Shown here piece by piece: positions 8,505-16,746 of a DNA stretch of 64,000 nt. The translations under genes and the position numbers were made by a program. Under the pieces are notes generated by a model that was not told the origin of the DNA, ran no database searches, and worked only from the letters and a program-made list of their open reading frames with translations. Within the stretch, counting starts at the first letter, position 1. Every line of letters begins with the position of its first letter. The stretch is from Pseudalkalibacillus berkeleyi. Its GTDB lineage: Bacteria; Bacillota; Bacilli; Bacillales; Fictibacillaceae. The stretch covers positions 1,922,001-1,986,000 of the forward strand of contig NZ_JAKIJS010000001.1 of assembly GCF_021608225.1 (NCBI RefSeq), in the 5' to 3' direction.

Positions 8505-9194
8505 CTAAACGTAGCCTTTTTCTTTAAGACTAACGAATTTTTGATCTCCAATAATAATGTGATCCAAAAGGTCTATCCCCATAATCTTTCCGCATTCGGT
8601 TAAACGTTGTGTGACTTCAATATCCTCCCGACTCGGACTAGGGTCTCCACTTGGATGATTGTGGAAACAAATGATGGAGGCAGCGGACCTCTTCATTGCT
8701 TCCTTAAAAACTTCTCTTGGATGAACAATGGAAGCATTTAAACTCCCAATGAAAACCGTTTGCTTATGCAATACTTGATTTTTCGTATTCAAATAGATGC
8801 AAACGAAATGCTCTTGTGATAAGAAGCGCATCTCATCCATTACATAATTCGCACCATCATCCGGAGATCGAATAATATAACGTTCATCTAATTGTAAGCG
8901 ACTTACACGTTTTCCGAGTTCTAGTGATGCAAGAATCTCTATCGCCTTTGCATTGCCAATTCCTTTGACAGAAGTCAGCTCATCAACGGTCGCATCTTTC
9001 AAAAGGTTAAGTCCTTCAAATTGTTGAATAACTCTTTGTGCAAGTTGAAGCACCGATTCTTCTTTCGTCCCGGAACGTAATAAAATCGCTAGTAATTCTT
9101 GATTGGAAAGAACGTTTGCACCTTCTTTTAGCATACGCTCTCTCGGTCTTTCATTCAATGGAAAATCACGGATGGTTAAGGGTTTCATCCCCAA
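8505..9194 (-). CDS. radC: RadC-family JAB1/MPN metalloprotein
   Basis: 229 residues. A helix-hairpin-helix lies at about 74-83 (VKGIGNAKA), and the JAMM zinc motif has H178, H180, S188 and D191 in HNHPSGDPSPSRED. The family was historically linked to DNA repair, but its enzymatic role is unsettled. The TTG at 9194 sits 8 bp after AGGAGG. The ATG at 9188 would be 14 bp away, so the TTG is preferred and the choice is not certain. The maf-radC-mreB order is standard. Confidence 0.92.
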   Translation of the reverse strand: MGMKPLTIRDFPLNERPRERMLKEGANVLSNQELLAILLRSGTKEESVLQLAQRVIQQFEGLNLLKDATVDELTSVKGIGNAKAIEILASLELGKRVSRLQLDERYIIRSPDDGANYVMDEMRFLSQEHFVCIYLNTKNQVLHKQTVFIGSLNASIVHPREVFKEAMKRSAASIICFHNHPSGDPSPSREDIEVTQRLTECGKIMGIDLLDHIIIGDQKFVSLKEKGYV

Positions 9195-9214
9195 TTCATC
9201 ATCCTCCTTAGGAT

Positions 9215-9796
9215 TTATTCCGTGACTGATCTTTTTGTAATGTCGAACGACTTTAATTCACGGACAGTCCGTGAAATAGGTAAACCAACAACATTAAAAT
9301 AATCACCATTTATCTGTTTGACAAGAGTTGAACCATAGCCTTGTATTCCATATGATCCAGCCTTATCTTTACATTCACCCAAGCTTACATATTCCTTTAT
9401 TTCCTCAGAAGTCAAAGTCCAAAACGTAACTTCTGTAGCTTCGTGAAAACAAATCTCCCGCTCCTCCGAAATAATTGCTACACCCGTATAAACTTGATGC
9501 GTTTTTCCTGAAAGCTTTGATAAAGTTTCGTATGCATCTTCATCACTTTTAGGCTTACCTAATACTTGGCCATCATAAACAACCACAGTATCTGAGCCTA
9601 GAACGACATCATCGGGGTAATATTGGGCAATATCCTTTGCTTTTCTTAAGGAAAGTTGCTCAACAATTTCAGCAGGTGTGTATTCATCACTAATGTTTTC
9701 ATTTACAGAACTTTTTTGGATAATGAATGGAAGGTGGGCTGTTTCTAGTAATTCTTTACGTCGAGGTGAGCCTGAAGCTAAAATGAGGCGTTTCAT
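9215..9796 (-). CDS. maf: Maf, nucleotide pyrophosphatase / septum-formation protein
   Basis: 193 residues starting MKRLILASGSPRRKELL, the diagnostic Maf motif, with VLGSDTVVVYDG in the active-site region. The family hydrolyses non-canonical nucleoside triphosphates such as dTTP or UTP derivatives, and its overproduction blocks septation in B. subtilis. The open frame extends 38 codons further upstream, but only the ATG at 9796 has a ribosome binding site (AAAGGGTGA) and family-like length. Confidence 0.93.
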   Translation of the reverse strand: MKRLILASGSPRRKELLETAHLPFIIQKSSVNENISDEYTPAEIVEQLSLRKAKDIAQYYPDDVVLGSDTVVVYDGQVLGKPKSDEDAYETLSKLSGKTHQVYTGVAIISEEREICFHEATEVTFWTLTSEEIKEYVSLGECKDKAGSYGIQGYGSTLVKQINGDYFNVVGLPISRTVRELKSFDITKRSVTE

Positions 9797-9907
9797 ACAA
9801 TCACCCTTTACGTTTAGAGTAGAGGTTACGATTGTCATTTTACTACAAATGAAGGGATTATTTACAGAATAGCAAATCCCTTCCAGTAAGACAACCAAAA
9901 ATAGTAG

Positions 9908-9942
9908 CACCCTCCTTTATTATCGTTCGTAACAGGAGGGTG
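9908..9942 (-). terminator. Terminator-like hairpin after spoIIB
   Basis: A perfect 8-bp inverted repeat, CACCCTCC (9908-9915) and GGAGGGTG (9935-9942), with a 19-nt loop. On the minus strand it is followed by a weak T stretch (TATTTTT). It separates spoIIB from maf. Confidence 0.6.
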
Positions 9943-9974
9943 ATTTATGACTATCTTTTGTTGAAAGCGTGTGG

Positions 9975-11018
9975 TTATTTTTTAAAGGACTGAACGAGGG
10001 CGATATAATGAATCGTCGCATCTAATTTAGCTTGTTGAATGGTCCACTTACCTTCATTTTGGTCCACTACAGCGGACATTGAATTAATGAATGCAACTGC
10101 TTTCTTTTGTTGGTCGGCTGTTAACTTTTCAACAGACCCCATCGCTTCTTTTTTCCATGATAACAAGTCAGACTCCATAGTATTCATGTCTGCAGTTCCA
10201 TAGCTCAATTCAAGCAAAGCCTTACCACTTTCGAGCCAGTGTGTATCTCCACTCGTTGGCACAGAAATTTCCTCTTCTCCCATTGTACGAGAATGGGAAT
10301 AAGGAGCTTCAGCGAGAATCTCCGTATTTTCATATACACTTGCTAACGCTTTTGCACCCTCTAGTGTACTACTTATACCAATATATACTCGGTAATCAAC
10401 AGGATCTACAGCAGCTGCATAGCCCTTTGCTATTATATTATTCGCGATTTCTTCAGCCGAAGCCGCAGATGAATAGAGTCCTGCTTGTACAACATAAGGT
10501 GAAATGATGGTATTTAATGAAGTCGTTTTGGGAGCTGAAATAGGGTTCTTAACTGGTGTTTCAACAGGTTGAGTAGCTGCTGGTGTGGTATTTGACTTAA
10601 ATTCGTCTCCTGTAAAAATCATTAATACGATCAAGCCGATGATCCCGCCAATGACAACTGCACTTACAATCGGCACTAGTAATTGCTTCGGCAATTGGAA
10701 TGGCGTTTTGGGAGCTGAAAAGGGACGTTTAAGAGAAGATGTTAACTTTTTTCGATGAATCGGCAGTCCGGGTTTTCTCTCATTTGAATAAGCATCATAT
10801 TCAGTAGATTCAGATTCATCACGATTTGCGTGAAAGAGATAAAGATTGGATGATGTATTTTCTTTCGGAAGAACCCATTCAAACGGTTGATCGATGAAAT
10901 CACCGTCTATTGATGCTGCAATCTCTTCATCTTTGTTTTGAATTTCAGCTTTTACCTCCTGCACAGGCCTGTCCTTCCCATTGACTCTAATCGTTATATT
11001 CTTTTCCTTGTCATCCAC
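9975..11018 (-). CDS. spoIIB: SpoIIB, SPOR-domain engulfment protein
   Basis: 347 residues. A charged cytoplasmic N-terminal region is followed by one membrane segment at about 118-140 (VPIVSAVVIGGIIGLIVLMI), then a low-complexity T/P linker and a SPOR domain starting near YVVQAGLYSS (about residue 175). In B. subtilis SpoIIB localises to the sporulation septum and helps recruit the SpoIIDMP engulfment machinery through peptidoglycan binding. Its position between the comC/pilus region and maf matches the Bacillus order. Sequence conservation outside the SPOR domain is low in this family. Confidence 0.85.
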   Translation of the reverse strand: MDDKEKNITIRVNGKDRPVQEVKAEIQNKDEEIAASIDGDFIDQPFEWVLPKENTSSNLYLFHANRDESESTEYDAYSNERKPGLPIHRKKLTSSLKRPFSAPKTPFQLPKQLLVPIVSAVVIGGIIGLIVLMIFTGDEFKSNTTPAATQPVETPVKNPISAPKTTSLNTIISPYVVQAGLYSSAASAEEIANNIIAKGYAAAVDPVDYRVYIGISSTLEGAKALASVYENTEILAEAPYSHSRTMGEEEISVPTSGDTHWLESGKALLELSYGTADMNTMESDLLSWKKEAMGSVEKLTADQQKKAVAFINSMSAVVDQNEGKWTIQQAKLDATIHYIALVQSFKK

Positions 11019-11115
11019 CCGGCATCAACTCCTTTTCTCTCAGTCTATTCTATGTATTTCACCAACGGATTAGAACATTATTGATAGAGTAGTAGAGAGA
11101 ATATACCATAGACCA

Positions 11116-11149
11116 AATGAAAAAGAACAAGACCTCTGTCGTCTTGTTC
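11116..11149 (-). terminator. Terminator of the type IV pilus operon
   Basis: A perfect 9-bp stem, GAACAAGAC (11125-11133) and GTCTTGTTC (11141-11149), is followed on the minus strand by TTTTTC. It lies about 30 bp past the pilO-like stop. Confidence 0.8.
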
Positions 11150-11179
11150 AGGAAAGTGTTCGAGTATTTTTGACAATAA

Positions 11180-11731
11180 TTATTGATAGTAAGTCTCCAG
11201 GTCGATTGTGTAGATGATAGGCGCTTTTTCTTCTTCACTAGATGCTGCTGTAAGATCTAATTTCAATACTTTGTACAGCCGCTCACTGCTTTCCAGCGTA
11301 CTTACGAACTTCTTAACAGATTCAATGTTAGGGGAACTGACCTCCAAAGAAAATGTCAATGGTTGAAGCTGTGAAGAAGTCACCGTTTGTTCACCTTGCT
11401 TCTCTTCATCCTCACCTTGGTTCTCTTCAAATGATAAATTACGAATTTCACTAGACGCTTCTTTTTCTGCATTCCGTAAATGAAGTACAATCTGATCTGT
11501 TGCAGGATATGAAGGAAGTGAAAACGCAATATCGGACTCTTCAGCGGATTTTTCTTTTAATTTCACTTTGGTAGCTTGAATGAGTGTTTTCTCATTTTTG
11601 ATGTCTTTTTCCAGTTGTTCGATATGTGCAAATGATGGGTGGACGAGCCACACATAGCTTGCGATCAGCACAAGAACAAGTATAAATGATAATAAAGCGA
11701 GCAACCTTTTTTGAGAAGGAACTGTAGACAT
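11180..11731 (-). CDS. PilO-like type IV pilus assembly protein
   Basis: 183 residues. A short basic N-terminus, one membrane segment at about 9-29, a charged coiled coil at about 35-60, then a compact domain. This is the architecture of PilO, which dimerises with PilN at the membrane and stabilises the pilus inner-membrane platform. Sequence identity to known PilO is low, so the call rests on architecture and on its place after the PilM- and PilN-like genes. Its ATG overlaps the preceding stop by 1 bp. It is the last gene before the operon terminator. Confidence 0.75.
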   Translation of the reverse strand: MSTVPSQKRLLALLSFILVLVLIASYVWLVHPSFAHIEQLEKDIKNEKTLIQATKVKLKEKSAEESDIAFSLPSYPATDQIVLHLRNAEKEASSEIRNLSFEENQGEDEEKQGEQTVTSSQLQPLTFSLEVSSPNIESVKKFVSTLESSERLYKVLKLDLTAASSEEEKAPIIYTIDLETYYQ

Positions 11732-12291
11732 TATCGTGTTCCTCCTTGACTTAAATATTGTAGAGGCTCATATTTCACATGTAGGTTTGCGATGTAGGAT
11801 TTCGTTGAAGCGTCCTCTGATTCTTGTTGATTGAGCTTTAGCAATTCAATGCTGTACATACCTTCCGCTTGAACCAATTGTTTTTGATATGCTGCAACGT
11901 CCTCTAAGCTTTTAAAGGAAGCCATCACATTTACATTTCCATCTTCAGCATAGGAAATATTTAATAGACCACCTGCAGGTAACCGTTTTAGGATATGATC
12001 AATGACTTTAATCGTTTCCACCCTCGTCCCTACAAGACTTTCAAATTCGTTACCAACCGATGAAGAACCATTTTCGTTTATTTCAGATAACTGCACCTGC
12101 AATCTTTCTGTCTGTGATTGATGCGCCTTGTAATCTGCTTCAAGCTGAGAAATATTTTGAGAACTTATATAATAAATGCTTCCAATACCGATTGAACAAA
12201 ACATAAATAAGGTAATAACGATCATAAAAGCTACTTTACTGGATCGAAGTCCGCTCCTTTTTTTCGGGAGTAAATTAATATCAACCTGCAC
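11731..12291 (-). CDS. PilN-like type IV pilus assembly protein
   Basis: 186 residues. The N-terminal QVDINLLPKK is the conserved PilN tail that inserts into PilM; related proteins carry an INLLP motif. One membrane segment follows at about 21-43, then a coiled coil and a small periplasm-type domain resembling the Fis1/PilN fold. It overlaps the PilM-like gene by 11 bp, which supports translational coupling and complex formation. Confidence 0.85.
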   Translation of the reverse strand: MQVDINLLPKKRSGLRSSKVAFMIVITLFMFCSIGIGSIYYISSQNISQLEADYKAHQSQTERLQVQLSEINENGSSSVGNEFESLVGTRVETIKVIDHILKRLPAGGLLNISYAEDGNVNVMASFKSLEDVAAYQKQLVQAEGMYSIELLKLNQQESEDASTKSYIANLHVKYEPLQYLSQGGTR

Positions 12292-13240
12292 GGTGACTCC
12301 CCCTCAACCCTAAGCCAACTGTCGTAAAAAACTCACGCTGAACATCCAATCCACGTTCAAGTTTGACCTTTTCTTCTGGTATTTGAATCACTTTCATATC
12401 ATACTCTGATTCTACTTTTTCTATAAATGCTTCATATTGCGGATGATCACCTGAAACGAGTATGGCATCAAATTCCGCTCCATCAGAAAGAGAAAATTGA
12501 TAAAAGTTCATGATACGACCAAGCTCAGTCGTTACTTCATTCCAGCGACCATCAATATCAAAGAAATCGTGGTCCTCATTTGCCGAGAACTGACCAATCG
12601 TATTCAAAGAGATGAAGCGTGTAAACATGGGTGAATGCTGGTAAAATGCAGATCCATTAATACCATCCCGCTCAAGATTCAGTAGTAAATACCTTTTCGC
12701 AGGATCTACTAATTCCAAATGATAATAAAGGCGATAGATTGCGAGAGAAGAGAGCTCAGCGTCTAAAGGTTTTAGTTTTGCATCATTTAAAACTTCCATA
12801 TAATCCTTCATCACGGCTTCTGGAGCAGCAAATAACAAATAATCAATATGCTCCTCTTCCTCTTTCAGCTTGTGAAGATCGAAAACTGGTTCATCAAAAG
12901 GGACATGAATAGTAGCACCTAATTCTACTTGTATGTATCCATCTAATTCCTTTTCAGGAATCGTGGAAGGAATCGGGATTTTACGAATAAATGAAATGGC
13001 ATCTGGTATCGCGAAACGAACTTTCTTACCTTTCATTTTCCAGTTGTTCACACAGCTAGTGACGATCTTAGTTAAGGCATGTTTATCAAGGATTCGTCCC
13101 TTTTGAATGATGCCGGCTGGTAATTTCGTTTCGCCAATTTTATGAATGACTAAAGGCGATTGACTTTTCATCGTAACGTATCGAATGCAATCATCTTGAA
13201 ACACAATAAATATAGGCAGCGCACTTTTGAACAGTTTCAC
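12281..13240 (-). CDS. pilM: PilM-like actin-fold type IV pilus protein
   Basis: 319 residues of the PilM/ComA-like actin-fold family. The N-terminus shows IFVVFQDDCIRYV-type first-strand character, and a central IPIPSTIPEKELDGYIQVELG segment matches the family pattern of VxxPxxPxxEL followed by a helix. In pili PilM is cytoplasmic, binds ATP and the PilN tail, and transmits assembly-ATPase state to the membrane complex. It is followed by overlapping pilN- and pilO-like genes. Confidence is good for the family, less for ATP binding, since the phosphate motifs look degenerate. Confidence 0.8.
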   Translation of the reverse strand: MKLFKSALPIFIVFQDDCIRYVTMKSQSPLVIHKIGETKLPAGIIQKGRILDKHALTKIVTSCVNNWKMKGKKVRFAIPDAISFIRKIPIPSTIPEKELDGYIQVELGATIHVPFDEPVFDLHKLKEEEEHIDYLLFAAPEAVMKDYMEVLNDAKLKPLDAELSSLAIYRLYYHLELVDPAKRYLLLNLERDGINGSAFYQHSPMFTRFISLNTIGQFSANEDHDFFDIDGRWNEVTTELGRIMNFYQFSLSDGAEFDAILVSGDHPQYEAFIEKVESEYDMKVIQIPEEKVKLERGLDVQREFFTTVGLGLRGSHRAG

Positions 13241-13255
13241 GGTCGTTGAACTCCT

Positions 13256-13996
13256 TTACCTAAAGTACCAATCTAGTATGATGTCTCCCCAGAACAATGT
13301 AATGAAAGCGGCCAACACAATGAATGGACCGAATGGCACGTGCTGTTTACGTTCAACTTTTTTGAGGATCATTAATATTATCCCGATAACGGAACCGATA
13401 AGCGATGCGAGAAATAGGATTAGCAATATCCCTTTCCAACCGAAGAAGAGACCTAGAACTGCAAATAGTTTTATATCACCGCCACCCATTCCACCTTTAC
13501 TAATAACAGCAATGAGGAATAATAAACTAAAGCCGATGATACTACCGAGCCAAGCGTCCCACCAAGGTTCTGTCGGTATCCAAAAACGGTACAAGATGAC
13601 CAATGGTGCAAAGAATAATAGGATTTTATCTGGAATCAGCATGTAAAAAATATCGCTAATAAAAATGATGATAAGTAGCGAGACAATGATCAGACTGCCG
13701 ATTAGCTCTGGTGACCATCCAAATTGTAGATAGCTAAAAGTAAACAATAATCCAGTGCTTACTTCTATCATCGGATAAATGGGAGATATTTTTGAATCGC
13801 AAGTGCGACATTTTCCTTTAAAAAGTTTGTAAGAAAGAACAGGAATTAGGTCAATGGATGAAAGTGGTCGCTGGCAGCTTGTACAATGGGAACCTGGACG
13901 GACAATCGACTTTTTCTCAGGCACCCGCAACCCAACCACATTATAAAAGGAACCAAACACCAAACCAAAAATAAAAAATAACGCTATGTACATCAA
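13256..13996 (-). CDS. comC: Type IV prepilin leader peptidase/N-methyltransferase
   Basis: 246 residues with about seven membrane segments. The cytoplasmic zinc-binding loop has C38, C41, C63 and C66, and the two catalytic aspartates are D115 (FISDIFYMLIPD) and D174 (GGMGGGDIKL). The family cleaves prepilins after the leader glycine and methylates the new N-terminus. B. subtilis has comC at exactly this position next to folC and spoIIB, where it processes competence pseudopilins. Here it lies within a full pilus operon and is the obvious processing enzyme for the pilins encoded at 14076, 18475 and 18860. Confidence 0.93.
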   Translation of the reverse strand: MMYIALFFIFGLVFGSFYNVVGLRVPEKKSIVRPGSHCTSCQRPLSSIDLIPVLSYKLFKGKCRTCDSKISPIYPMIEVSTGLLFTFSYLQFGWSPELIGSLIIVSLLIIIFISDIFYMLIPDKILLFFAPLVILYRFWIPTEPWWDAWLGSIIGFSLLFLIAVISKGGMGGGDIKLFAVLGLFFGWKGILLILFLASLIGSVIGIILMILKKVERKQHVPFGPFIVLAAFITLFWGDIILDWYFR

Positions 13997-14018
13997 AATC
14001 TACCCCTATATAGGAATG

Positions 14019-14042
14019 AAACCCTCTCGTAGGAGAGGGTTG
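14019..14042 (-). terminator. Hairpin between the pilin gene and the peptidase gene
   Basis: A perfect stem, AACCCTCTC paired with GAGAGGGTT and a 4-nt loop (14020-14041). On the minus strand a broken T-run (TTTCATT) follows. It lies 34 bp after the pilin stop within the operon, so partial termination or 3'-end protection of pilin mRNA is likely, not full termination. Confidence 0.6.
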
Positions 14043-14075
14043 TTTAAAAAATCATATTGATATCAGAACTATCTA

Positions 14076-14453
14076 TTATGGAGATGATGTTCCACTTGAT
14101 AAAGTTACACCTGTTACTTTTCCATCTGCAACCGCGACACTGAGTGTAGTATAAGCGCTACCAGTCTGAGGATCTTCTGGTATTTCTTCAAGATAGTCTG
14201 GTACTAATTGCGTATCTGTTAAAGTTCCACTTTCATATTCTTCAGCAACAATATACAATCTAGCAGCCTCTTCAACGCTTTCCTCATTAGCTGTATGTGC
14301 ATTAGTTTTTGTTTTTTCCATCAATCCACCAATAGATGGCACTGCAATCGCAGCAATAATTCCTAAAATAACGATCGTTGCTAGTAACTCAACAAGTGTA
14401 AATCCTTTTTCAGACTTAACGGCTTTCATTCTCTTTGATAAAATCTTTTTCAT
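14076..14453 (-). CDS. Major type IV pilin precursor
   Basis: 125 residues. The class III signal SEKG|FTLVELLATIVILG gives cleavage after G17, F18 as residue 1 and E22 as the conserved +5 glutamate. The hydrophobic assembly helix runs to about residue 42. The small globular domain ends in a T/S/G-rich tail. It has no cysteine pair for a D-loop. It lies between the platform gene pilC and the peptidase, and is the only pilin in the main operon, so it is the likely major subunit. It could instead be a ComGC-like competence pilin, but the linked PilT favours a true retractable pilus. Confidence 0.88.
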   Translation of the reverse strand: MKKILSKRMKAVKSEKGFTLVELLATIVILGIIAAIAVPSIGGLMEKTKTNAHTANEESVEEAARLYIVAEEYESGTLTDTQLVPDYLEEIPEDPQTGSAYTTLSVAVADGKVTGVTLSSGTSSP

Positions 14454-14471
14454 ACATTGAACTCCCCTTTT

Positions 14472-15683
14472 TTATAGATTGATATTTTCATATAACCCGA
14501 ACATGGGCAATACGACAGATAGAACAATCACACCGACAACGAGTGACAAGAACAAAATCAACACCGGCTCTAACAATGCTTGAAGTCGATCGGTAATGTG
14601 ATCTACTTCGGATTCATAAAACTGAGTAATTTTCGTTAGCATGGCATCCAAGTTTCCTGTTTGTTCACCAATCAGGATCATATGTAGCACTAACGGTGGA
14701 AAAGGCCAATCACCCCTCATTGGAACGGTCATTGAATTTCCTTCCTCTACAGATTGTATCGACTCGTTTATGATCTTTTTGAAGACGTTATTGTTCACGA
14801 TGTTACGAGTGATCTTCATCGATTGCAGGATGGGGACTGAGCTAGTAAATAGGGAGCTGAGCGTTCTGGAAAATTCAATAATTAGCGTTTTTTGTAAAAT
14901 AGTGCCTAATATTGGCACCTTTAGTATAGCATAATCTATGTAATATTTACCATACTCTTTTTTTCTAAAAAAATAGAATGCTAATATTACTACAAACCCA
15001 AGGGTAATAAATACCCACCAATACGATAATGTGAACTGACTAATTGATAAAACCCATTTCGTTAACATCGGTAATTCTTGTTCCGAGTTCGCATACATGG
15101 ATGTAAATCGTGGAACGACCATGTACAGTAATACATTTAATACCGCAATTGATACGACGCCTAAAAGAATCGGATAGGTTAAGGCTGATATTACTTTTTG
15201 CCGCATCTCATACCGTTTCTCAAAATAATCTGCGAGCCGTATCATCGCAGAATCCAAGTTTCCGCTCACTTCTCCAACTCTCGTTAAGTGGATGACCATT
15301 TGCGGAAAGACATTCGGATGACGATTCATCGCATTTGAAAGTGATTCTCCCTCTTGTACTTGATCCTTAATAGTACTTAATGCACTCTTCAATGGTTTGT
15401 ACTGTGACTGATCATGTAGGATATGAACAGATTTCACAACAGAAATTCCTGCTTCTAGTAACGCGGAAAATTGTCTTAAGAACATGACGAGTTCTCGTGG
15501 GTTAATCCCTTTGGAAATGGAAATATCCTTCGTAAAGACACTTTCACGATGCTCTGCAATGTCGATTGGAATAATGCCACGCTCCTTGAGCATGGAGACA
15601 GCACTTGTTTTCGTCTCTGCATCTACTTGGCCCTTCGTCTTTTTTCCAGTAGGATCCCTACCCTGGTATACGTAAATCGCCAT
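14472..15683 (-). CDS. pilC: PilC/GspF-family pilus platform protein
   Basis: 403 residues. It starts with the YVYQGRDPTGKKTKG motif typical of PilC, has two repeated T2SSF domains (about 70-190 and 270-395), and three main membrane segments near 170-190, 220-240 and 375-397. It forms the inner-membrane platform on which assembly and retraction ATPases act. Its start is 1 bp from the pilT stop. Confidence 0.93.
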   Translation of the reverse strand: MAIYVYQGRDPTGKKTKGQVDAETKTSAVSMLKERGIIPIDIAEHRESVFTKDISISKGINPRELVMFLRQFSALLEAGISVVKSVHILHDQSQYKPLKSALSTIKDQVQEGESLSNAMNRHPNVFPQMVIHLTRVGEVSGNLDSAMIRLADYFEKRYEMRQKVISALTYPILLGVVSIAVLNVLLYMVVPRFTSMYANSEQELPMLTKWVLSISQFTLSYWWVFITLGFVVILAFYFFRKKEYGKYYIDYAILKVPILGTILQKTLIIEFSRTLSSLFTSSVPILQSMKITRNIVNNNVFKKIINESIQSVEEGNSMTVPMRGDWPFPPLVLHMILIGEQTGNLDAMLTKITQFYESEVDHITDRLQALLEPVLILFLSLVVGVIVLSVVLPMFGLYENINL

Positions 15684-15684
15684 A

Positions 15685-16734
15685 TTAAACCATCATCTCT
15701 TTTAAGAATGGTTTTGCAGTTTCAGATGAGATCTCACCTGCACGTAACGCCTCTTGGATCGACATTTCCAATGTATACATACCTTGTGCTTTGCTCGTCT
15801 GCATCAAACTCTTGATTTGATAAATTTTCTCGTTACGGATTAAGTTCGATATTCCGGAATTATTAATAAGCAGTTCTGTAACGAGCTTTCGTCCATCTTT
15901 ACTTTGGTTCGTCAATAACCTTTGGGAAATAACAGAAACCATAACAGATGCGAGTTGCACTCTTATTTGAGATTGCTGGTTTGCTGGGAAGACGTCAATG
16001 ATTCGGTCAATCGTCGAAGGTGCATCCGTCGTATGCAAAGTACCTAGCACAAGATGTCCAGTTTCAGCAGCCGTAATCGCCGTTGATATCGTCTCTAAGT
16101 CTCGCATTTCCCCAACAAGAATAATATCAGGGTCCTGACGTAATGCAGCCCGTAAACCTGAAGGGAACCCCTTCGTATCTAATCCAATTTCTCTTTGCAG
16201 GATGACGGATTTATTATGCCTATGTAAGTATTCAATTGGATCTTCTAATGTAATGATATTCCGATTCATATGCTGATTCACATAATTGATCATCGAAGCT
16301 AGAGTTGTTGATTTACCGCTCCCAGTAGGGCCAGTTACTAATACAAGTCCTTGAGACTTGTGCATAATTTCATTGATTGTAGTTGGGAGCCCAAGCTGCT
16401 CGATTGCTGGAATTTCATTTGGAATGATTCGAATCGCTAGACTAATACTAGATCGTTGATAAAACGCGTTAATCCTGAACCTTGAAATCATCGCAATTCC
16501 GTATGAAAAGTCCAACTCACCCGTTTCATTGAATTCCTTCCATTCCGTTTCATCCATCAATTCTCTTGCAATATGCTCCGCATCTTCAGGTGTCAATCTT
16601 GGCAGATCACGTTGATTGAGCTCTCCATGAATTCGAAATACCGGTACTAACCCACTAGATAAGTGAACATCAGATGCTTTCATTTTGTGGGCTTCAATTA
16701 ATAATTCTTGAACAAACTCTAATGTATATTTCAT
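15685..16734 (-). CDS. pilT: PilT, pilus retraction ATPase
   Basis: 349 residues. It opens with a PilT-type N-domain (ASDVHLSSG at 20-28), has Walker A GPTGSGKS at 135-142, an Asp box (ITLEDPIEYLH), Walker B DIILVGEMRD at about 203-212 and the His box TGHLVLGTLHTT. It lacks the C-terminal tetracysteine zinc motif of PilB. PilT hexamers depolymerise pilin and power twitching and DNA uptake. Its presence argues for a dynamic pilus, since the B. subtilis com pseudopilus has no PilT. Confidence 0.95.
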   Translation of the reverse strand: MKYTLEFVQELLIEAHKMKASDVHLSSGLVPVFRIHGELNQRDLPRLTPEDAEHIARELMDETEWKEFNETGELDFSYGIAMISRFRINAFYQRSSISLAIRIIPNEIPAIEQLGLPTTINEIMHKSQGLVLVTGPTGSGKSTTLASMINYVNQHMNRNIITLEDPIEYLHRHNKSVILQREIGLDTKGFPSGLRAALRQDPDIILVGEMRDLETISTAITAAETGHLVLGTLHTTDAPSTIDRIIDVFPANQQSQIRVQLASVMVSVISQRLLTNQSKDGRKLVTELLINNSGISNLIRNEKIYQIKSLMQTSKAQGMYTLEMSIQEALRAGEISSETAKPFLKEMMV

Positions 16735-16746
16735 CCCAAACTCCCC

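Noticed and set aside
14076-14453. Reading the pilin as ComGC and the locus as a competence operon
   Set aside because: PilT, PilM/N/O-like proteins and the PilB zinc motif all point to a type IV pilus. The comG gene order is absent.
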